Source of the DNA: Rehmannia glutinosa
Lineage: Eukaryota; Streptophyta; Magnoliopsida; Lamiales; Orobanchaceae
Assembly: GCA_016081115.2 (NCBI GenBank)
Contig: CM071928.1
Span: 59,279,950 to 59,343,949, forward strand
Reading direction: 5' to 3'
DNA length: 64,000 nt
The notes below the pieces were generated by a model. It was given only the letters and a program-made list of their open reading frames with translations. It searched no databases and was not told the origin of the DNA. Positions 23,119 to 34,396 of the stretch are shown in pieces; position 1 is the stretch's first letter; each line of letters begins with the position of its first letter. The translations under genes and the position numbers were made by a program.

Positions 23119-24599
23119 TGTTAGGAAAATTTATATTTAGATTTTGATGATACCATGTAAAACTTAGAATAGGAAGTTGGCACCCCATTTTCTTTGTAAT
23201 TCAACTTTTAATAGATAGGACTACATGAGCTGAGTTGAAGTCAGCTAAGTTGAAGACTACAAAAGTCGACTGAAGATTGAAGAGAAGACCCAGCTGTGTG
23301 TCAGCTTCGTGAAGCCAAGTGAAAAATCAGTCAAGTGACAGAAAAGTTGTCTCAGTTAGTTGACTGACAACTAAGTTATTCCAAAATGATTGAAATCGAA
23401 TGTCAAAGGGGTTTGCGGAAGACAAGACTTGAAGAAAGTTGATAGAGATCCGTTGTCAACACAAGTCAATGTTTTTCTTTGAAAATAGGCTGTGGTCAGC
23501 CGCCAACAATAAAGTTGTTTTGTGAAAGATTGCAAAAAGCGAGGAACCAATATGATGTACCGAAAACCTACGAGAGACTAAAGAAAGGCCGCAGTGCATT
23601 AAAATCATGATACGATCCTCATTAATGCTGCAAGGACAAGACATGCCAACAACCTACGAGTGAGATTTGAATATATGTCTATCTCTTCAACAAACATATT
23701 TTCGAATCTTCACTATAAAATGCTGAGGAATCAAATGAGAGAAGGTAACCAATTACGAATTACAAGCATACAGGCATTCAAGAAAACCTGCAAATACTCT
23801 CAAGCTTTCAAAGATATTCCTCACGCCTAAAATAGAAGGAACTCAATCCAACACACTCAGTGAATGGAAGATTACTTCATCAAGTTGAAGAGGAAACTAT
23901 TTGAAGAACAAAAGGGGTCTACACTCCAAGGTTGAAGGAGAAGTAGGAAGGTTCAAGTTCGAACCAGAAGCTTTGGGCTTGTTGGAAGACTGTGTGATCA
24001 ATTCCAAGAGATCGAAAGAGCTGACAAGACAGCTATTTTGTGAAGAAGCTGAGTCCCAGGAGCAAGCCAACTGTGTGATCAAGGCGCTCGACTTGGGATC
24101 AAGCCTATTTTGTAACCAAGATCTCATTCTTAGTGGATTCTTCCGGGAGTTGGAGAAAAGTGGATTAGAGGAATTACCCCATCCTCGAACCACTATAAAA
24201 TTACTTGTGTCATATTTACTTACAACACTTTAATTTCTTGCAAATTATTTATATCTGCTGCTAAGTTATAATTGCTAAACTCAACTGATAATAACCTTTT
24301 CTAAAAACAAGTGACGAAGAACAAGTTTAAAGCAACAAGGGTGAAAAGTCTTCCGCAGGACAGAAACCAAATCAATCATCGAGTTAAGTGTTAGCTGATT
24401 CCAGCTGAGTTATATTATCAATAGCTCAGTCGAGCCTTTTGAGTGGGTAACTTTGCTGTGTAATCCAACCTAGCTATCCCTCAAGGACCAAACTGATTTG
24501 TATTAACTCTGAAAAGATTTTAAAGGACTAAATCGAAAATTTGGTAAGGTTTATTCAACCTCCCTTCTAAACCTTACTACTCACTCCTTGGGACCTACA
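23119..24599 (+). repeat. 5' LTR of the SIRE-type element
   Basis: It starts TGTTAGGAAAATTTATATTT and ends GGGACCTACA just before the primer-binding site. There is no second copy in the window, so the boundaries rest on the TG/CA ends and the position of that site. The 23,901-24,233 frame inside it is not a gene. Confidence 0.8.
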
Positions 24600-24601
24600 A
24601 G

Positions 24602-24614
24602 TGGTATCAGAGCT
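24602..24614 (+). other. Primer-binding site (initiator tRNA-Met type)
   Basis: TGGTATCAGAGCT matches the complement of the 3' end of plant initiator tRNA-Met, the usual copia primer, two bases after the LTR. Confidence 0.92.
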
Positions 24615-24720
24615 GTTGGTTTGAGCCTTCCGCACTGGTTACTGAACTAGATCTCAGTCTTTTCAAAAGAAACAACACTTGAGTTTTTAAAGTTTTTATT
24701 TCAAAAGCAAAGTTATTATC

Positions 24721-26347
24721 ATGGAAGCAAATCTAACTCGCATTCCCATGTTCACTGTGGAAGAGTTTGATGACTGGAAAATTCGTATTCAGGCTCATCT
24801 ATCAGCTTTGCACGATGAGATGTGGCTAGTGATAGAGGATGGGCCACTGAAAATTCTAAAGGTCAACACTGCTGTAAGAAGAGCACCTCCACCGAAGGAG
24901 AAGATCTTTGCATGAGAGCCCGGACACTGCTATGGTTGAGAATCTTCATTGTGAATGGACCAACGAAGACAGAAAAATATACAATCTTGACAATGTTGCC
25001 AAGGATATCCTTTATTAAACCTTGGACAAGGCTATGTTTAACAAAGTCAAATCTTGCAAATTAGCCAAAAAATTTGGGAAAAACTTACTTTGATTTGTGA
25101 AGTATCTGAACAAATCAAAGAAAATAAATTAATCATGTTGCCAAAAAATTTAAAATTTTAAAATGATTGCGGAAAAAGTCCGGATAAGCGGATGCCGTTT
25201 ACAAAATCACAAATAAGCTTTCGGCTGGGAAAGGAATACACTTACAAAGAAATGTGCATGAAAATCCTAAGGTCTCTCCCGGTGAGTGGGAAATGAAGGC
25301 CATGGCCCTGAGACACTCCATGGATCTCTCCAAAACATCAAATCATGAGCTATTCTCAGACCTCAAAGCATATGAGTTTGAGCTGAGAAGAAAGGAGCAA
25401 GAAGAGACAGTTGTGCCCAAGACAACTGCACTATTGGCCAGTGAAGGGAAGAAAGCTGAGCCAAAGGAAGCAATTGACCAGGAGGAAATAGCCCTAATGG
25501 TAAAAAGGTTCAACAAGTTCTTCAATAAGAACTACAAAAGGAACAAGGGTGAATCCTCAAGAAAACACTCAACACCCTCCAAAGCTAGGGAGGACAGGCC
25601 ATCCAAGAGAGATGAACATCAAAGAACTGAATATCACAGAGCTGATAATCAGAGGGCTGAGAGAGCTGACTTGCAGAGAGCTGAAAATTTGTGTTGGAAC
25701 CGCTAGAACAACCAGACACTTTGTTGTTGACTTTCTTATCCACCACCAAAAAAAATATAAAAATGAAGAGGATAGACGAGTCTTCAGAGAAAGAAGACAA
25801 GAAAAGAAGAAAGCCATGTTGGCTGCTGAGACTGCTAAACAAGCCAAGTGCAAGGAACCAACAGACTCAAATAGTAGTGAAGCAGACTACTCCAGTGATA
25901 CTGAAGAAGAGGCTATGATCTGCCTCATGGCCAAATAACAAGATCCAAAAGATCAAGAAGATGAGGTACACTCTAACTCATCTCATTCAGATTCTAGTGA
26001 TAGTGATTGTGACACAAACACTTCATCACCCACAGATCTTTATGATTCAATTGGCAAAATGATGAAAGACTTTGAGCACATAAGAACCTCACACACACTA
26101 TTAAATGAGGAGAATAGCCAGCGTAAATGCCAAAACTCACAGATAGGTAAAGAGCTGAGTACTCTAAGTCATATAGCTGATGAGAATACAAAGCTGAAGG
26201 CTGAAATTACCTAGATTCAAGCAGAATTAGCTGCTACTGAAAAGAGAGAAAAAGATCTTAAAAATGTGATTGCTTCATTTACAAAGACATCCAAATCATG
26301 TGATGAACTTATAATGACTCAAAAAGAGTGTGGAGATAAGACATGCA
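24721..26347 (+). pseudogene. SIRE-type gag (degenerate, split)
   Basis: The start is MEANLTRIPMFTVEEFDDWK at 24,721. After shifts, 25,254-25,706 continues with WEMKAMALRHSMDL and ELFSDLKAYEFELRRKEQEE, typical of copia gag. A zinc-knuckle position near 25,690-25,735 is damaged: CWN is kept but the distal Cys is lost. A Lys/Glu-rich tail follows. A coiled-coil-like stretch runs to the insertion point at 26,352, and the frame resumes at 34,402 with SSSNEGVQKPNTPYVAPSP. Confidence 0.85.
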
Positions 26348-26352
26348 TATGA

Positions 26353-27656
26353 TGTAAGTCCAAGCGGCTACGATAATCTAGAGGGGGGTGAATAGATTAT
26401 CTCCATCTTTTCGATTATGCCCTCTTTTTCGAATCAAACAAGCCAAGATAATGATAAAGGTGCGGGAAGTAAACAACACGCGTCGATTTATAGAGGTTCA
26501 ACCCACCTAGGGCCTAATCCTCTACCACCCCAGTATCTCCGGGATGGATTTCAAAAAAAAAAGATTTTATTAATTACCAAAATTAATACAACACCTTACA
26601 ACATCACTTTGAAGAGCACCACACTCTTCCTCAACACCACCTTTGAGATTACCACAATCTCTCTTGAAGATTACCACAATCTCCAACGACACCTTGTGAA
26701 GATTACCACAATCTTCAACCTTGAAGAACACCAAATTCTTCAACACCTCAAGAGCACCACACTCTTGAAACACCTATCACCTAGATCACCCAAGTGTATT
26801 CTTTCCACAAGAATACTCACAAGGATGTCTTGTGTTGAATGATGACCAAAAACAAGATTACAACTCGATAATGAATATTACAATTTGAGTGCAAGTGTAA
26901 TCAAGAAACAAAGCCTAGACCTCAAGATGTGAAAGTGATAAGCTAGGCAAATTACAACAAGAATAATAACAATGAAGATCCAATGTGTTTACTTGAATGT
27001 ATCTTGTTGTGTTGTATCTCAATTGTTGTATTGGTTGCTCCAAAACTTCTCTTTTATAGGAGATGATTGATCATGTATAGGCTTCTCTTGGGGATTGAAA
27101 ATCTACAGAAAAATACAATTAAAATCAAGAATATAGCTGTTAGAAATCAATCCCATAATTTAAGGAAAGTTGGTCTGCTGCACAACGGTCAGAATTTGCT
27201 GTCAAAACCTTAGGACAACCGGTCGCGTAGAAATAGACGTTTGAAAATAAGAACACATTTTTACACAGGCAGCCGGTCGATTGGGGGTCCGATCGGTCGA
27301 CCCTATGCTCAGCCGGTCACCCTTTCATTTTAGAAGAACAGAAAGAAACAGACACAAGCAGGCACCGGTCGACCCTGGGGCGACCGGTCGACCTGCACTT
27401 TTAAACTCCAGTCTCGTTTTTCTGTTTCAACGTACACCTTCAGGTACGGGTTGCCCTATAGGGCGACCGGTCGACCACGAGACAGAAGTGTTTTCCAATT
27501 TTTGTCGAAAATAAACTTCAAGAAATACTCCAAAAAATTAGTAAAAACATTTTAAAACAATCGGGAGTATTTGGACAATATTTTTAAACATTGTTTTGGT
27601 ATAAAAACTCTTTAAAACAAAATCATCAAAATCATGATAAAAACATTTATCAAACA
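26353..27656 (-). repeat. 3' LTR of the nested element
   Basis: On the + strand it reads TGTAAGTCCAAGCGGCTACG to TTTATCAAACA. It holds the hairpin row (26,611-26,767), a TATA box on the minus strand (CTATAAAAG, about 27,050-27,059), and a cluster of ACCGGTCGACC motifs (27,218-27,481). The 141-codon + frame at 26,417-26,842 is duplicated in the other LTR only because LTRs are copies. Confidence 0.93.
26611..26767 (-). repeat. Row of six short hairpins with differing stems (3' LTR copy)
   Basis: Successive inverted repeats, given on the + strand: GAAGAG/CTCTTC (26,611-26,629), GAGATT/AATCTC (26,645-26,661), GAAGATT/AATCTCC (26,666-26,684, one mismatch), GAAGATT/AATCTTC (26,698-26,716), GAAGAA/TTCTTC (26,723-26,741), CAAGAG/CTCTTG (26,749-26,767). 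All have a 5-7-base loop containing ACCA. The loop is nearly constant while the stems change on both sides together. Confidence 0.85.
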
Positions 27657-27668
27657 ATCTCCCCATTA
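27657..27668 (-). other. Polypurine tract of the nested element
   Basis: On the minus strand TAATGGGGAGAT directly precedes the 3' LTR. Related GGGGGAG tracts occur upstream at about 27,835, 27,940 and 28,100, possibly central or duplicated tracts. Confidence 0.75.
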
Positions 27669-28952
27669 TTGATGATTACAAACCAAAATAATTTTAAAAA
27701 ATATTAAGAGGTCGAATTTTAAAATCAAAGACGATTTTCCGGTAAAAACATCTAACCGTTAAAAGCGACCAAATTTCCAAAATAAAATAGCAACCAAATA
27801 AGGGAGTAAAATATTTTCCAAATATTAGCACAAGCTCCCCCTATCAACATGCACATCAAGAATAAAATTGATGCAATCAACCAAAAGCTAAAAGCTCCGC
27901 TTTTACAAATAAAGTTTTGGAATTAAGAGCTTATAAGCTCCCCCTGTTAACAAAACATCATTAGTCATGTAAATAAGTCCATAATACAATAAATGGACTA
28001 AGTATACTTCACAACTTTTGGCTTTAAAGAGCCATATCTTATAGCTTCTTTCACGAGCTTATTTTAGCTTTTATGAGCTAATGAGCTTATAACATGTTTC
28101 TCCCCCTTTGGAATCATCAAAAAGAATGTTAGCACGATAAAAACTTCATATTATCATATCAAAATGTGCAAATATATCGAGCTATTTACCATTAAACTTA
28201 GAATTCCAAAAGCAAAGGGAAAAGTTGATCTAAAGACTTATAAAAACTTGTGAAAGCTCATTTAAGTTGCCAAAACATGATCTCTATAAATATATAAGAC
28301 ATTTGAAAATGAGAGAATCATGTAAGTGATGAATTTTTCTAAGAAACATTTTATCAAACACTTGGCGGGCGTCAAGTAAAAAAGAAGATGTGTAGCCCTT
28401 TTTAAAAATTTGCCAAGCCAATATATCATCACCAATTTGCACAAAACATCATTTTACCAATATTATCCAACAATATCAAGAAACATATTCTCAAGGGTTC
28501 AACCCAATTGAGATAAATCTAACTGACTAAGTAATAAAATCAAGGCATTACGAATGCCATCAAGCAAGAGTTAAAAGAAACACTTTTACCATCAAGTACT
28601 TCATACCTTTCATCCAAGATATCAAACAATACCAAAAAATAAGCGTATTTTTTTCATCAAATACTCCATCAAGATCATTATCACAAGAAATCATAAGCTA
28701 CTAGCATTCTTGCTAGTTCACCCCCTTTAAGAAAAACAAGCAAATCAAATATCATTAGTGCAAAAGAGTTATACAAGATAGTTCATGCAAATGCATTACA
28801 TCAAAGACAAGATAAAATATGCAAAGTCAATATGATAAACACGGGGTAGGGACGTCAATCCTCATCTGAGGAGAAGCAAGCCGCAGGGAGAAGCTCCTTG
28901 CAGAATTTCTTAAATTTCCCAATTTTGCTCTTCAATTTTGCGTTTTATTCCT

Positions 28953-30278
28953 TTACTTCCCGGAGCTCTTTTCTAAGAGATGCAATGTCTCTAAATGTTT
29001 CTCTTCCACTTTTTCCCTTCTCTCTTTGAGACTCAAATCCTCAACATCCGGTTCGTTTTCATCTTCTCTATCGCCCTCTTCATTAAATTGCTCGTCTTCA
29101 TTCCCCACATTCTCTTCTTCCATATCTTCATGTTCCTCGACATTACCTCTTCCAACAATATTTTCAACCTTATTGTCATTAAAGAAGTCATCCCAAGGTT
29201 GTCGCGGATTTCGAGCACGTCCCCTAGCGGCTTTAGTGGGAACTCGCGGTAATGTTCGTCGCATTCTTACCATTTGTAGAATGTTGTCATTATCAAAATC
29301 ATTATGACGAATTTCAGTATTCATCTCATTTTCCGGGTAGCCCGATAGGTATAGAAGTCGACAAATCAAGTTCCCCAATGTGTATTTCTTCTTAGTAAGC
29401 CTTCTTGATTCGGTCAAACAATACACAAATATAGCCGCATAATTTACCCTTTCGCCCTAGATGATCTTATAGGTGAGAAAAAGCTCGAGATTACTAGGAA
29501 GTTACACTTCTTTACCACATACACAATATGAGCATATAATAGACACAATTCAAAATCTGCGGCATTGCCGAGAAGCTTACTTCCGGAAACACTCCCAAAA
29601 ATATTTTCACTTCATCTAGTGAAACACCAAAAAGATCATCATTCCAATGAGTGCAATCCACATTAATGACTCCATCATTAGGCACATTGAAATGATCACA
29701 AATGTCGGCAAATGTCCAAGAGAAATGCCTACCATTAACGAAGGTTTGAAGTTCTAAAGGATTATCTTCCGTAGCATCAACAATCCACATATTTGCATAA
29801 AATAGTTTTATAAGCTCATCATCATATTGCAAACACGGATTATCCCATAATGATACCCAACCTTGAATTTCAAAGTAAGCCCTTATTTCCGGATATTCAT
29901 CATGAAATGCCAAAATCCGAACCATACGAGTACAAGAAATTTTCTTATCATTCAATCCAATATTTTCATAATGCTCCTCCGCAAGTTTATTCAAAAATCG
30001 AAATCTATTTGCTCTAGAGGGAGGCTCGGAAAGAAGTGACAACTTACTAGAGTCTCCCAATGAATATTTGATTTTGAAATCCCGCCTCTCAATTCAACAA
30101 TCTCCTCTTCAGTAAGCCGGTTTCGATTATTTCTTTGTGGAATATCATCTTGTTGAGGGTTAGAAGAAGATTCTCCCTTTTGCTTCCTTCTTCTCTTTTG
30201 AGGATTTTGTCCGATAAATTGATGGGGTGCCATGTAAACAAGATGAAATGAGTGATATAAACTCAAGGATAGAAACAA
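28953..30278 (-). pseudogene. ORF2 of the nested element: putative plant transposon protein-like
   Basis: The minus-strand ORF begins at Met 30,278 or, more likely, at MAPHQFIGQNPQKRRRKQKG (about 30,230), a basic N-terminus. One shift near 30,050 leads to a frame (30,060-29,512) with DEYPEIRAYFEIQGW, ELIKLFYANMW and FVNGRHFSWTFADICDHFNV. This pattern fits the Transposase_32 / putative plant transposon protein family, which often accompanies plant retroelements. A further shift leads to LTKKKYTLGNLICRLLYLSG and a very acidic, coiled-coil-like C-terminus ending at 28,953. The function of the family is unknown. At least two frameshifts mean this copy is broken. Confidence 0.65.
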
Positions 30279-30370
30279 TTTGAGAGATAATGAGAGATTT
30301 AGTGAAAGTTTGGAGAGAATTGGGGCTAGGGTTCGAAGTTTAAAAGAAGTGAATGAAGTTTAGCAAGTCC

Positions 30371-30470
30371 CCTATTTTATAAAATTATTATGCCCGTCTG
30401 TTCACCCAGTCGACCGGTCGATAGGGGTGTCGACCGTCGATCGGCCGACGACCCCTCGACGACGACTGCT
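30371..30470 (-). promoter_or_regulatory. Candidate internal promoter for ORF2
   Basis: On the minus strand a GTCGACC/ACCGGTCGAC-type cluster (30,409-30,470) lies upstream of a TATA-like TTTTATAAAATAGGGG (about 30,371-30,386). The ORF2 start lies about 95-150 bases further on. The same motif cluster lies upstream of the LTR TATA box. That this drives ORF2 separately is an inference. Confidence 0.4.
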
Positions 30471-30863
30471 TCGGGTACCAATTTATCCGAAAAAAATTTG
30501 ACCAAAAATTCTAATCGAACCCCAAACGTTTTAAAACCGAGCAAATGTGCAAACATGGAATATACCCAATATATACGAGTCAATAAAATTTAAGAGACTC
30601 GATTTAAAACATGATTTCGAAAAGTGCTCATTTTTTAAAAAAATTGGCAAATCCATTTAATGGCACTTAAGAGAAATTCAATGAGATAGTTTGAAGGATA
30701 AGCGCATGATTATGACATATTGAAGAACATCGAGTTCTAGAAATAATACGAGTAAACATACCATGATAGTTTAAGGTCATCTTGACACATTATATATATC
30801 CTACATAATTCTTAAACAAATGTAATACAGAACACCATGATACAAGTGTAGGGTAAAAACAAT

Positions 30864-31426
30864 GGCCTTGTATGGTTATGTTTCCATAGACCATTTCTAG
30901 TTTCTAGTGTTGGAAATTGAATTTTGAGAATTTATTGGTTTTCATGTGAAAATTGGAAATATGTTTGGATTAGTGAATGAAAATGATTTTTATGTAGGTT
31001 TGGAAATGAGATTGTGTTTGGTTGAATAGTTTTGAAGTATTATTTTATGTATATAATAATTTGAAAAGTTGATAGTGGTTGAATATTTTAATTGAATATA
31101 TAATATTATATTTGTGAGATTGTAGGCTAGTGGGTTCCATTAGATATAAATAATTAAAAAATAATAATATTTTAAGTTGATAGAGTTAGTAATAGTGGGT
31201 CCCATATGTATAATTAGATGAAAAGATGAGAATAGTGATTGATGAGTGATGTATGATAGTGTATAGGGTTGAGAATTGAAATTATAGGTTTGAGATGTAG
31301 TTTTATGTGAAAAATTGAATGTGAAAATGGTGATTTCCATTGGAAATTTATAAACAAACATGATTCCAGTTTTATGAATAGTTGGAAATTGGAAATAGGT
31401 TGTTGGAAACATAAACAAACTAGGCC
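30864..31426. mobile_element. MITE, PIF/Harbinger-like or hAT-like, 3-bp TSD
   Basis: The left end GGCCTTGTATGGTTATGTTTCC and the reverse complement of the right end (GGCCTAGTTTGTTTATGTTTCC) are inverted repeats; both are cited here without flanks. The trinucleotide AAT flanks both sides (30,861-30,863 and 31,427-31,429). It lies between the gag and ORF2 of the nested element, so it inserted after or during that element's formation. A 3-bp duplication suggests PIF/Harbinger, though AAT is not the usual TWA. Confidence 0.75.
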
Positions 31427-31789
31427 AATATATGTCACAAGTTTGCTTATGCCATAAATATCCATGGGAGATTATAAAACACTTTAATCTAAGTAAATGC
31501 ACAAGAGTTTTAAAAATATCATTCAAGGTCTCTTTTTCAAAAGATTTTAAGAACACAAAAGTATATGAGACCTCATTTCAAAAATATTTGAAAAATTATT
31601 TTACAATTAAAACACAAATAAAAACATGCATAATGATAAAATAAAATACATATTTAAATAGGGAGATACGGTTTACCAATTACGCCATTTCCATGGGTTG
31701 TGTCTTACCATTGTTGATGATATCTTCCCTTTTGAAAATCATCTTGTTGATGATAGCTCTTCCAATTGCTCCATTTCCAAGGATTGTGT

Positions 31790-32978
31790 CATTTCCATTG
31801 TTGGTAGTGTCTTTCTCTTGGAAGTTCACTATGATGTTGTCTTTTCCTTTGATCAAATGAGATGGTCATTTGATGTCTTCTAGGCGGTATAAATTTTCCT
31901 TGATTTTTATTCCGCCGGGTACCTAATATGAAATTGTTTTGTGGTACCCTCAAGTGTTTGGGTCCTTTGGGATTAGCTTTGAGACTTTTAGGTCTCCAAT
32001 AATAATTAGAGCTATGTCTAGCCCGATATGTAATTAGCTGTGTGACCCTTTTTACCACAATAAAAACAAGTAATAATTCTATAATGACCAACATGCATAG
32101 AGACTTGATCCTTTTTCATATGATTGACAACATTAGGCTTATGATCATGTTCTAGTTTCAAGTTATCACAATTATGAACATCAACAATATTGGACATTTT
32201 ATTGGTACTCAAGTTGAATTTTAATAAATCCTTTTTCATACAATCAATATCCTCAACAAGAGCACTATTTTCTTTTTCAAGGTTTCTAACCTTATCAAGT
32301 GTGGTGGTGTGAGCACATGATAGTGATTCATAAGAAGTGAATAAGCTATCCTTATAATTTTTCAAAACGTTGAATTCCTTTTTCAAATTTTTGTATTTAA
32401 CAAGCAAGCTTTGGAATTCATTTTGAAGTTCATCATAATCATTGAGCAAATCACTATAATTATTTTTCAATTCATTGTCATAAGAAGTAGAGGTTTTAGA
32501 ACTTACCTCGTTTTCTTCTTGAAGCTCATAAGACATCGTTCATATTCATCATTGTTGGAGGTTGTAGGAAGCTCATCCCATGTTGTTGATTTGATGTTGT
32601 ATCCAATTGAGAAGTAGATGCTTTTGAGTGGCTCCTTTCATTTGCATATACTTCTTCTAATTTTCTCCATACTTCATGTGCCGATTTAATTCCTACAATA
32701 TGGTCATATTCCAAAATGGTAAGTGAACAATACAAAATATTAAGAGCTTTGCCATTTAAGGAGATGATTTTCTTCTCTTCATCATTGAGCTTTTTGAAGC
32801 CTTTGGAGGTGTGTGGTGTGTCCATCATCGGAATGGATTCTTCATTAATGACCGTGTTCCAAATATCGAACCCGCAACTTTGTAGATAGTATTCCATTCT
32901 TTCTTTCCAAAATGTATAATTTTTGGAATCAAATAGTGGTGGCTTGGTGGTGGAGGCGCCCGGTAAAGTAGACTTCAT
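31790..32978 (-). pseudogene. Copia-like gag of the nested element
   Basis: The minus-strand frame starts MKSTLPGASTTKPPLFDSKN and has NYTFWKERMEYYLQS, then ALNILYCSLTILEYD and AHEVWRKLEEVYANE, the DUF4219/UBN2-type copia gag. After a stop/shift near 32,530 a coiled-coil-rich frame follows to a knuckle, CFYCGKKGHTANY, in which the final Cys is Tyr. A third frame has KANPKGPKHLRVP, the block that normally joins gag to the protease. No protease motif follows, consistent with a non-autonomous element. Confidence 0.85.
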
Positions 32979-33037
32979 TCGTAGCCGATGATTGTTCCTC
33001 TTTACTCGCGATGTGGAACGAGCTTGCCAAAGAGTTT

Positions 33038-33050
33038 GGCTTTGATACCA
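33038..33050 (-). other. Primer-binding site of the nested element
   Basis: On the minus strand, TGGTATCAAAGCC lies two bases inside the 5' LTR. It differs from the standard tRNA-Met site (TGGTATCAGAGC) by one base. Confidence 0.85.
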
Positions 33051-33052
33051 CT

Positions 33053-34396
33053 TGTAAGTCCAAGCGGCAACGATAATCTAGAGAGGGGGTGAATAGATTA
33101 TCTCCATCTTTTCGATTATGCCCTCTTTTTCGAATCAAACAAGCCAAGATAATGATAAAGGTGCGGGAAGTAAACAACACGCGTCGATTTATAGAGGTTC
33201 AACCCACCTAGGGCCTAATCCTCTACCACCCCAGTATCTCAGGGATGGATTTCAAAAAGAAAAAAAGATTTTATTAATTACCAAAATTAATACAACACCT
33301 TACAACATCACTTTGAAGAGCACCATACTCTTCTTCAATACCACCTTTGAGATTACCACAATCTCTCTTGAAGATTACCATAATCTCCAATGGCACCTTG
33401 TGAAGATTACCACAATCTTCAACCTTGAAGAACACCAAATTCTTCAACACCTCAAGAGCACCACACTCTTGAAACACCTATCACCTAGATCACCCAAGTG
33501 TATTCTTTCCACAAGAATACTCACAAGGATGTCTTGTGTTGAATGATGACCAAAAACAAGATTACAACTCTATAATGAATATTACAATTTGAGTGCAAGT
33601 GTAATCAAGAAATAAAGCCTAGACCTCAAGATGTGAAACTGATAAGCTAGGCAAATTACAACAAGAATAATAACAATGAAGAGCCAATGTGTTTGCTTGA
33701 ATGTATCTTGTTGTGTTGTATCTCAATTGTTGTATTGGTTGCTCCAAAACTTCCTCTTTTTATAGGAGATGATTGATCATGTATAGACTCCTCTTGGGGA
33801 TTGAAAATCTACAGAAAAATACAATTAAAATCAAGAATATAGCTGTTAGAAATCAATCCCACAATTTAAGAAAAATTGGTCTGTTGCACAACGGTCAGAA
33901 TTTGCTGTCAAAACCTTAGTTCGACCGGTCGCGTAGAAATAGACGTTTGAAAATAAGAACATATTTTTACACAAGGCAACCGGTCGACGGGGGGTCCGAC
34001 CGTCGACCACCATGCTCACCGGCCACCACTTTCATTTTAGAAGAAACAAAAAAGAAACAGACATTAAACAGGCACCGGCCGACCTTGGGCGGCGGTTGAC
34101 GGCAAGACCGGCGACCCACAGGCGGCGGCCGACTACACTTTTAAACTCCAGTCTCATTTTTCTGTTTCAACGTACACCTTCAGGTACGGATTGCCCTATA
34201 GGGCGACCGGTCGACCACGAGACAGAAGTGTTGTCCAATTTTTGTTGAAAATAAACTTCAAGAAATACTCCAAAAAATTAGTAAAAACATTTTAAAATAA
34301 TCGGGAGTATTTGGACAACATTTTTAAACATTGTTTTGGTATAAAAACTCTTTAAAACAAAATAATCAAAATCATGATAAAAACATTTATCAAACA
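33053..34396 (-). repeat. 5' LTR of the nested element
   Basis: Nearly identical to 26,353-27,656 apart from point changes and several indels in the GC-rich ACCGGTCGAC segment (33,919-34,215). The minus-strand TATA box CTATAAAAAGAGG is at about 33,751-33,765. Transcripts would therefore start near 33,730 and include the hairpin row at 33,315-33,470 before the primer site. Confidence 0.93.
33315..33470 (-). repeat. Row of six short hairpins (5' LTR copy, predicted RNA leader)
   Basis: The same six inverted repeats as in the 3' LTR are kept here, with small changes mainly in loops or in the already imperfect third stem (ACCAC to ACCAT). With the TATA box at about 33,760 and the primer site at 33,038-33,050, the row falls in the R-U5 leader. 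Confidence 0.8.

Larger units (their letters stand above)
26353..34396 (-). mobile_element. Nested non-autonomous LTR retrotransposon carrying a second ORF
   Basis: Two LTRs of 1,304 and 1,344 bp with TG...CA ends lie in direct orientation, flanked by a perfect TATGA duplication (26,348-26,352 and 34,397-34,401). A primer site next to the right LTR and a polypurine tract next to the left LTR show it runs on the minus strand, opposite to its host element. It encodes a copia-like gag and a second ORF of the putative plant transposon protein type. No protease, integrase, RT or RNase H was seen, so it must rely on other elements. A MITE has inserted at 30,864-31,426. Confidence 0.92.

Noticed and set aside
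26417..26842. 141-codon + frame, conserved again at 33,118-33,546
   Set aside because: Conservation only reflects the two LTR copies. The frame runs across the hairpin row and is antisense to the element.
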